From Polaromonas sp. (GTDB lineage: Bacteria > Pseudomonadota > Gammaproteobacteria > Burkholderiales > Burkholderiaceae_C): a stretch of DNA of 37,062 bases. The DNA lies in contig NZ_JAUYEY010000089.1 of assembly GCF_030689685.1 (NCBI RefSeq), positions 1 through 37,062 of the forward strand, in the 5' to 3' direction. The position numbers and the translations under genes are program-made. Within the stretch, counting starts at the first letter, position 1. The number at the start of each line of letters is the position of its first letter. The notes beneath the pieces were generated by a model. It saw only the letters and a list, made by a program, of their open reading frames with translations, did no database searches and was not told the DNA's origin. Shown here in pieces: positions 35,359 to 37,062 of this stretch.

Positions 35359-36519
35359 TCAGCCAGCCACATCCTCAGTCACTTTTTCAGTAACGCCAAT
35401 GCGGTCCAGCGCCTCCGCCAGGTTGGCGACCGTCTTGTCGACGTTGTGCCATTTCTCCAGGCCGAACAGGCCGATGCGGAAGCTCATGAAATCCGCACCT
35501 TCGTCGCACTGCAGCGGCACGCCGGCGGCGGTTTGCAAACCCTCGGCGAGGAACTTCTTGCTGGACTGGATCTCGGGGTCGGTGGTGTAGCTGACCACGA
35601 CGCCCGGGGCCTTGAAGCCTTCGGCGGCAACGCTGGGCAGGCCGCGCGATTCAAACAGTTGGCGGACCTTGCCGCCCAGGGCGATTTGTTCATCGCGGAC
35701 TTTGGCAAAGCCGTAGGCCTGGGTTTCCTTCATGGCGGCGCGCAGGCGCGTGAGGGCATCGGTGGGCAGGGTGGCGTGGTAGGCGTGGCCGCCTTTTTCG
35801 TAGGTCTCCATGATCTGCATCCACTTTTTCAGGTCGCAGGCAAAGCTGGAGCTGGTGGTGCCGTCGATGGCGGCGCGGGCGCGCTCGCTGAGCATGACCA
35901 TGGCGCAGCAGGGTGAGCTGCTCCAGCCTTTTTGCGGGGCCGAGATCAGGATGTCGACACCGGTGGCTTTCATGTCGACCCACATGGCGCCGGAGGCGAT
36001 GCAGTCGAGCACGAACAAGCCGCCCACGGCGTGCACGGCTTCAGCCACGGCTTTGAGGTAATCGTTGGGCAGGATCATGCCGGCGGCGGTTTCCACGTGC
36101 GGGGCAAACACAACAGCGGGTTTTTCTTTGGCAATCACGGCCTGCACTTCGGCAATCGGCGCCGGCACCCACGGGGCTTGCGCGCCCTTGGCGGTCTGGC
36201 GCGCCTTCAGCACGGTGGACGAGGCAGGGATGTTGCCCGTGTCGAAGATCTGCGTCCAGCGGTAGCTGAACCAGCCGTTGCGGATGACCATCACGTGTGT
36301 GCCATGGGCAAACTGGCGGGCCACGGCTTCCATGCCGTAGGTGCCGCTGCCGGGCACCAGCACGGCGGAAGGGGCGTTGTAGACCTCTTTCAGGATGCTG
36401 GAGATGTCCGTCATCACGCCCTGGAAACTTTTGGACATGTGGTTGAGCGCGCGGTCGGTGTAGACCACCGAGAATTCAAGCAAACCGTCAGGGTCCACGT
36501 TGGGCAGCAATCCAGGCAT
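35359..36519 (-). CDS. class V aminotransferase (alanine-glyoxylate / serine-pyruvate / 2-aminoethylphosphonate type)
   Basis: This is a 386-residue PLP enzyme of fold type I. Visible parts are VLVPGSGTYGMEAVARQFAHG (cofactor phosphate loop), FAPHVETAAGMILPNDYL, FVLDCIASGAMWVDMKATGVD (Asp172 pairs with the PLP nitrogen) and ILISAPQKGWSSSPCCAMVML with the Schiff-base Lys at about 197. The substrate class is typical of the alanine-glyoxylate and serine-pyruvate group, but 2-aminoethylphosphonate or another amino donor cannot be excluded. The first residues MPGLLPNVDPDGLLEFSVVYTDR resemble the usual P-G-P-x-x-x-x start of the family, supporting ATG 36519. It is a single gene, terminated by the hairpin at 35307-35336. 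Confidence 0.88.
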   Translation of the reverse strand: MPGLLPNVDPDGLLEFSVVYTDRALNHMSKSFQGVMTDISSILKEVYNAPSAVLVPGSGTYGMEAVARQFAHGTHVMVIRNGWFSYRWTQIFDTGNIPASSTVLKARQTAKGAQAPWVPAPIAEVQAVIAKEKPAVVFAPHVETAAGMILPNDYLKAVAEAVHAVGGLFVLDCIASGAMWVDMKATGVDILISAPQKGWSSSPCCAMVMLSERARAAIDGTTSSSFACDLKKWMQIMETYEKGGHAYHATLPTDALTRLRAAMKETQAYGFAKVRDEQIALGGKVRQLFESRGLPSVAAEGFKAPGVVVSYTTDPEIQSSKKFLAEGLQTAAGVPLQCDEGADFMSFRIGLFGLEKWHNVDKTVANLAEALDRIGVTEKVTEDVAG

Positions 36520-36622
36520 AGGGTTCTCTCTCGGGGAGGTTGGAAAAGTCGGAAAGGCAGCTTAGCACGGGGGGCCTGCCAGTGCAGGCGCTGCGTTTTG
36601 CGGGCGGCTACAGGGGTGCCAG

Positions 36623-36651
36623 CATGGATCCCAGATCGAGTCCGGGATGAC
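36623..36651 (+). repeat. interspersed palindromic repeat, family B, intergenic
   Basis: CATGGATCCCAGATC then GAGTCCGGGATGACA, differing in only a few positions from the copy at 2343-2371. It lies upstream of the aminotransferase gene. Confidence 0.65.
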
Positions 36652-36668
36652 AAATCGGGGCGTCTGAC

Positions 36669-36725
36669 GCTATGAATTCAATAGCTATCTGCCAATGACA
36701 GGCATGGGCTGGAGTCCTATTTGAC
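36669..36725 (+). repeat. interspersed repeat, family A, intergenic
   Basis: GCTATGAATTCAATAGCTAT, then GGCATGGGCTGGAGTCCTAT. It has the GCTAT start and GGGCTGGAG end of the family and lies between the family B copy and the HAD remnant. The 36520-36744 gap contains these two repeats and no gene. Confidence 0.65.
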
Positions 36726-36744
36726 GTATAAACTAGCCGGTGTT

Positions 36745-36926
36745 TTACCGGAGATGACCGGCCAGCTCGTCCATGTCGGTAAAGACCCATGCGGCACCGG
36801 CCTGGCGCAAGGCCGTCGGCGCATCATGCCCGGTCTCTGGCGGGCTGTAGCCAAACACAGTCGCCCCAGCCGCCAGGCCAGACATGACGCCCGGCACCGT
36901 GTCTTCGACCACCGCGCAGCACCTAG
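36745..36926 (-). pseudogene. C-terminal fragment of a HAD phosphatase cut by an IS
   Basis: About 59 codons remain, reading AVVEDTVPGVMSGLAAGATV, then FGYSPPETGHDAPTALRQAG, then AWVFTDMDELAGHLR and a TAA stop. The V-V-E-D-T-V-P-G-V segment is motif IV of phosphoglycolate phosphatase/beta-phosphoglucomutase-type HAD enzymes. The N-terminal two thirds, including the catalytic Asp, are separated from it by the IS that begins at 36927. The missing part may lie beyond the element, outside the window. Confidence 0.8.
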
Positions 36927-37062
36927 TCTTACTGTGTCATAAAATATGCTATTATTTCAATAGCATCAATTCTGACCGGAGGCTTTATGGACGCAGCCAA
37001 GGAGTTCAATCGTTACATCTCTCATTTGTCCGAGGGACTCGGGCATGCTGACCGCCACGCGG
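36927..37062 (+). mobile_element. left end of an IS701-type insertion sequence (runs off the window)
   Basis: The HAD frame stops at CTAG (36923-36926), which fits the four-base YTAR target of IS701-group elements. The element then begins TCTTACTGTGTCATAAAATA. A perfect hairpin, ATGCTATT and AATAGCAT (36946-36966), lies between the end and the transposase start and could block read-through from outside. Confidence 0.65.
36987..37062 (+). CDS. IS701-type transposase, N-terminal fragment
   Basis: Only the first 25 codons are in the window: MDAAKEFNRYISHLSEGLGH then ADRHA. The start motif (a short acidic or Ala-rich opening, then F-x-R-Y-x-x-x-L-x-x-x-L-G-x-x-D-R-H) is that of IS701-group transposases of the IS4 superfamily. 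A strong ribosome site GGAGG (36978-36982) lies just before ATG 36987. The catalytic residues are outside the window, so activity cannot be judged. Confidence 0.7.
   Translation, partial: MDAAKEFNRYISHLSEGLGHADRHA

Overview
The window reads like a chromosomal segment of a betaproteobacterium of the order Burkholderiales, most likely family Comamonadaceae (Polaromonas/Rhodoferax/Acidovorax type). This rests on the high GC content, an ahcY-tlyA-metF neighbourhood with an S-adenosylhomocysteine (SAH) riboswitch, a double-length UvrA, and several dense families of short interspersed repeats. The genus is inference.

Layout. Positions 1-811 are the end of an integron cassette array: two attC sites bracket one cassette with a BrnT-like toxin / ribbon-helix-helix antitoxin pair. 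No integrase is visible and it would lie outside the window. At 989-2131 come a GNAT acetyltransferase and a second toxin-antitoxin pair (TumE/TumA). At 2382-6534 (minus strand) lies a methyl-cycle block: promoter, SAH riboswitch, ahcY, tlyA, metF, then the lipoprotein gene rlpA. At 6577-8244 are a HAD phosphatase and a secreted DUF4399 protein. A tandem-fused uvrA (about 2050 codons) occupies 8357-14512 and carries several interspersed repeats translated in frame. Next are a decayed LivJ-type binding-protein pseudogene, an MHS-family transporter, a DsbA-fold isomerase and a YbaK-DUF1289 fusion.

A long minus-strand cluster at 19298-29477 encodes leucine/isovalerate-type catabolism: carboxylase beta subunit, acyl-CoA dehydrogenase, enoyl-CoA hydratase, biotin-carrying alpha subunit and HMG-CoA lyase. 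It is interleaved with VapBC, an alpha/beta hydrolase, a DUF4126 membrane protein and a GhrA-like reductase. A divergent AraC-type regulator sits at its head, and an IS630-family element has inserted at the 3' end of that regulator.

The right end (31890-37062) holds an SGNH-like secreted protein and a type II restriction-modification module: GIY-YIG nuclease, C5 methyltransferase and a small ribbon-helix-helix protein. The module sits behind a promoter that carries a near-consensus LexA box and a perfect palindrome. Then come a class V aminotransferase and a HAD gene cut by an IS701-type element that runs off the window.

The most unusual themes are three. First, at least four families of short repeats have been absorbed in frame into protein genes (tlyA, a HAD phosphatase, ybaK-DUF1289, carboxylase alpha and beta, uvrA); one lies between metal-binding residues of a biotin carboxylase active site. 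Second, the carboxylase alpha gene has a duplicated 5' end that forms a short upstream ORF whose stop overlaps the real start. Third, a restriction-modification operon appears to be under SOS control. All functional statements come from reading motifs by eye; no database search was run.
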